NCBI GenBank assembly: GCA_938082545.1
Contig: CALKCL010000033.1
Span: 1-37,154, forward strand
Length of the DNA: 37,154 bases
Direction of reading: 5' to 3'
Origin: an uncultured Gammaproteobacteria bacterium
GTDB lineage: Bacteria; Pseudomonadota; Gammaproteobacteria; Ga0077536
Made by a program: the position numbers and the translations under genes. Below the pieces are notes generated by a model. It had not been told where the DNA came from and did no database searches. It saw only the letters and a list, made by a program, of their open reading frames with translations. Below, in pieces: positions 36,753 through 37,154 of this stretch (position 1 is its first letter; every line of letters starts with the position of its first letter).

Positions 36753-37154
36753 ATGGGTGTTCCGCTAATCCAGCAATATCGAGTAGGTCGATATATTCTC
36801 AGCCAAAAACTCAAACGTGTTAAACGGTATCCACTCGTGTTAATGCTAGAGCCGTTATTCCGCTGCAATCTAGCCTGCTCGGGTTGCGGAAAAATAGACT
36901 ACCCGTCGGACATACTCAACAAACGCCTCAGCTATGAAAAATGTATGGAGGCCATCGATGAGTGCGGAGCCCCCATGGTCTCGATTGCAGGTGGAGAGCC
37001 ACTCATACACAAGGAAATGAGGCAGATAGTACAAGGTTATCTCGATCGTAAAAAATTTGTTTATTTGTGTACTAATGCCATTCTTCTTGAGAAGCACATG
37101 GATTCTTATGAGCCGTCGAAATATCTTACATTTTCTATTCATTTAGACGGAGGT
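36753..37154 (+). CDS. hpnH: Adenosylhopane synthase HpnH (radical SAM), N-terminal part
   Basis: The gene runs off the right edge; 134 codons are visible, starting at ATG 36753 with AGGA upstream. HpnH attaches a 5'-deoxyadenosyl group to the hopene ring, the first committed step to C35 bacteriohopanepolyols. The N-terminus [20 protein letters not shown] is typical, and the [4Fe-4S] triad C38-x3-C42-x2-C45 in [14 protein letters not shown] matches HpnH. The SAM-binding GGEPLIHKE segment and the [17 protein letters not shown] stretch follow. Its product is the substrate of HpnG. The hopene cyclase may lie further right. Confidence 0.93.
   Translation, partial: MGVPLIQQYRVGRYILSQKLKRVKRYPLVLMLEPLFRCNLACSGCGKIDYPSDILNKRLSYEKCMEAIDECGAPMVSIAGGEPLIHKEMRQIVQGYLDRKKFVYLCTNAILLEKHMDSYEPSKYLTFSIHLDGG

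Overview
The window is chromosomal DNA from an AT-leaning (mid-40s % GC by eye) gammaproteobacterium. The gene order ispB / rplU-rpmA-obgE-proB / rpsT / murJ-ribF-lspA-ispH is a gammaproteobacterial housekeeping arrangement, and the protein sequences fit a marine or otherwise free-living heterotroph. I saw no rRNA, tRNA, CRISPR array, insertion sequence or phage gene. Species cannot be read from the sequence.

Region by region. (1) 1-2.6 kb: the N-terminal part of a nitroreductase, a possible 50-residue membrane protein, panD and an RhlE-type helicase. (2) 2.9-5.8 kb: an apparent operon of a GntR regulator, a short citryl-CoA-lyase-like protein and a luciferase-like flavin monooxygenase, closed by a strong hairpin. 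(3) 5.8-8.4 kb: small genes (CPXCG protein, GNAT acetyltransferase), decayed-looking sequence, a coiled-coil protein whose signal peptide lies in another frame, and a Fur-superfamily regulator without the zinc cysteines. (4) 8.4-17.2 kb: the housekeeping block, all on the minus strand except rpsT, ispB and a GIY-YIG gene. (5) 17.1-21.8 kb: an F420-type luciferase-like oxidoreductase, an unknown exported protein, azurin and a second DEAD-box helicase. (6) 22.1-28.1 kb: a tightly overlapping hopanoid operon of squalene synthase, hpnG, hpnN, a CDP-alcohol phosphotransferase and hpnA, followed on the other strand by an HpnL-like membrane protein. (7) 29.3-34.6 kb: a phosphonate operon of Fe(II)/2OG oxygenase, nucleotidyltransferase, PEP mutase fused to a second nucleotidyltransferase, phosphonopyruvate decarboxylase and 2-aminoethylphosphonate (AEP) transaminase. 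(8) 34.7 kb to the end: dxs, divergent from the start of hpnH, which brings the hopanoid genes back.

How the genes fit together. Dxs and IspH supply isoprenoid precursors, squalene synthase makes squalene, and HpnH/HpnG/HpnA/HpnN extend and move hopanoids. The squalene-hopene cyclase is not in the window and may lie beyond the right edge. The phosphonate genes give a complete route PEP -> phosphonopyruvate -> phosphonoacetaldehyde -> AEP, with an enzyme suited to CMP activation. The CDP-alcohol phosphotransferase sits inside the hopanoid operon, and is the only enzyme in view that could put CMP-AEP onto a lipid. The most interesting reading is a combined membrane-lipid locus making hopanoids together with an AEP (possibly hydroxylated) phosphonolipid, or even a hopanoid carrying a phosphonate head group. 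The individual families are known; the combination, the lipid acceptor and the role of the oxygenase are inference.
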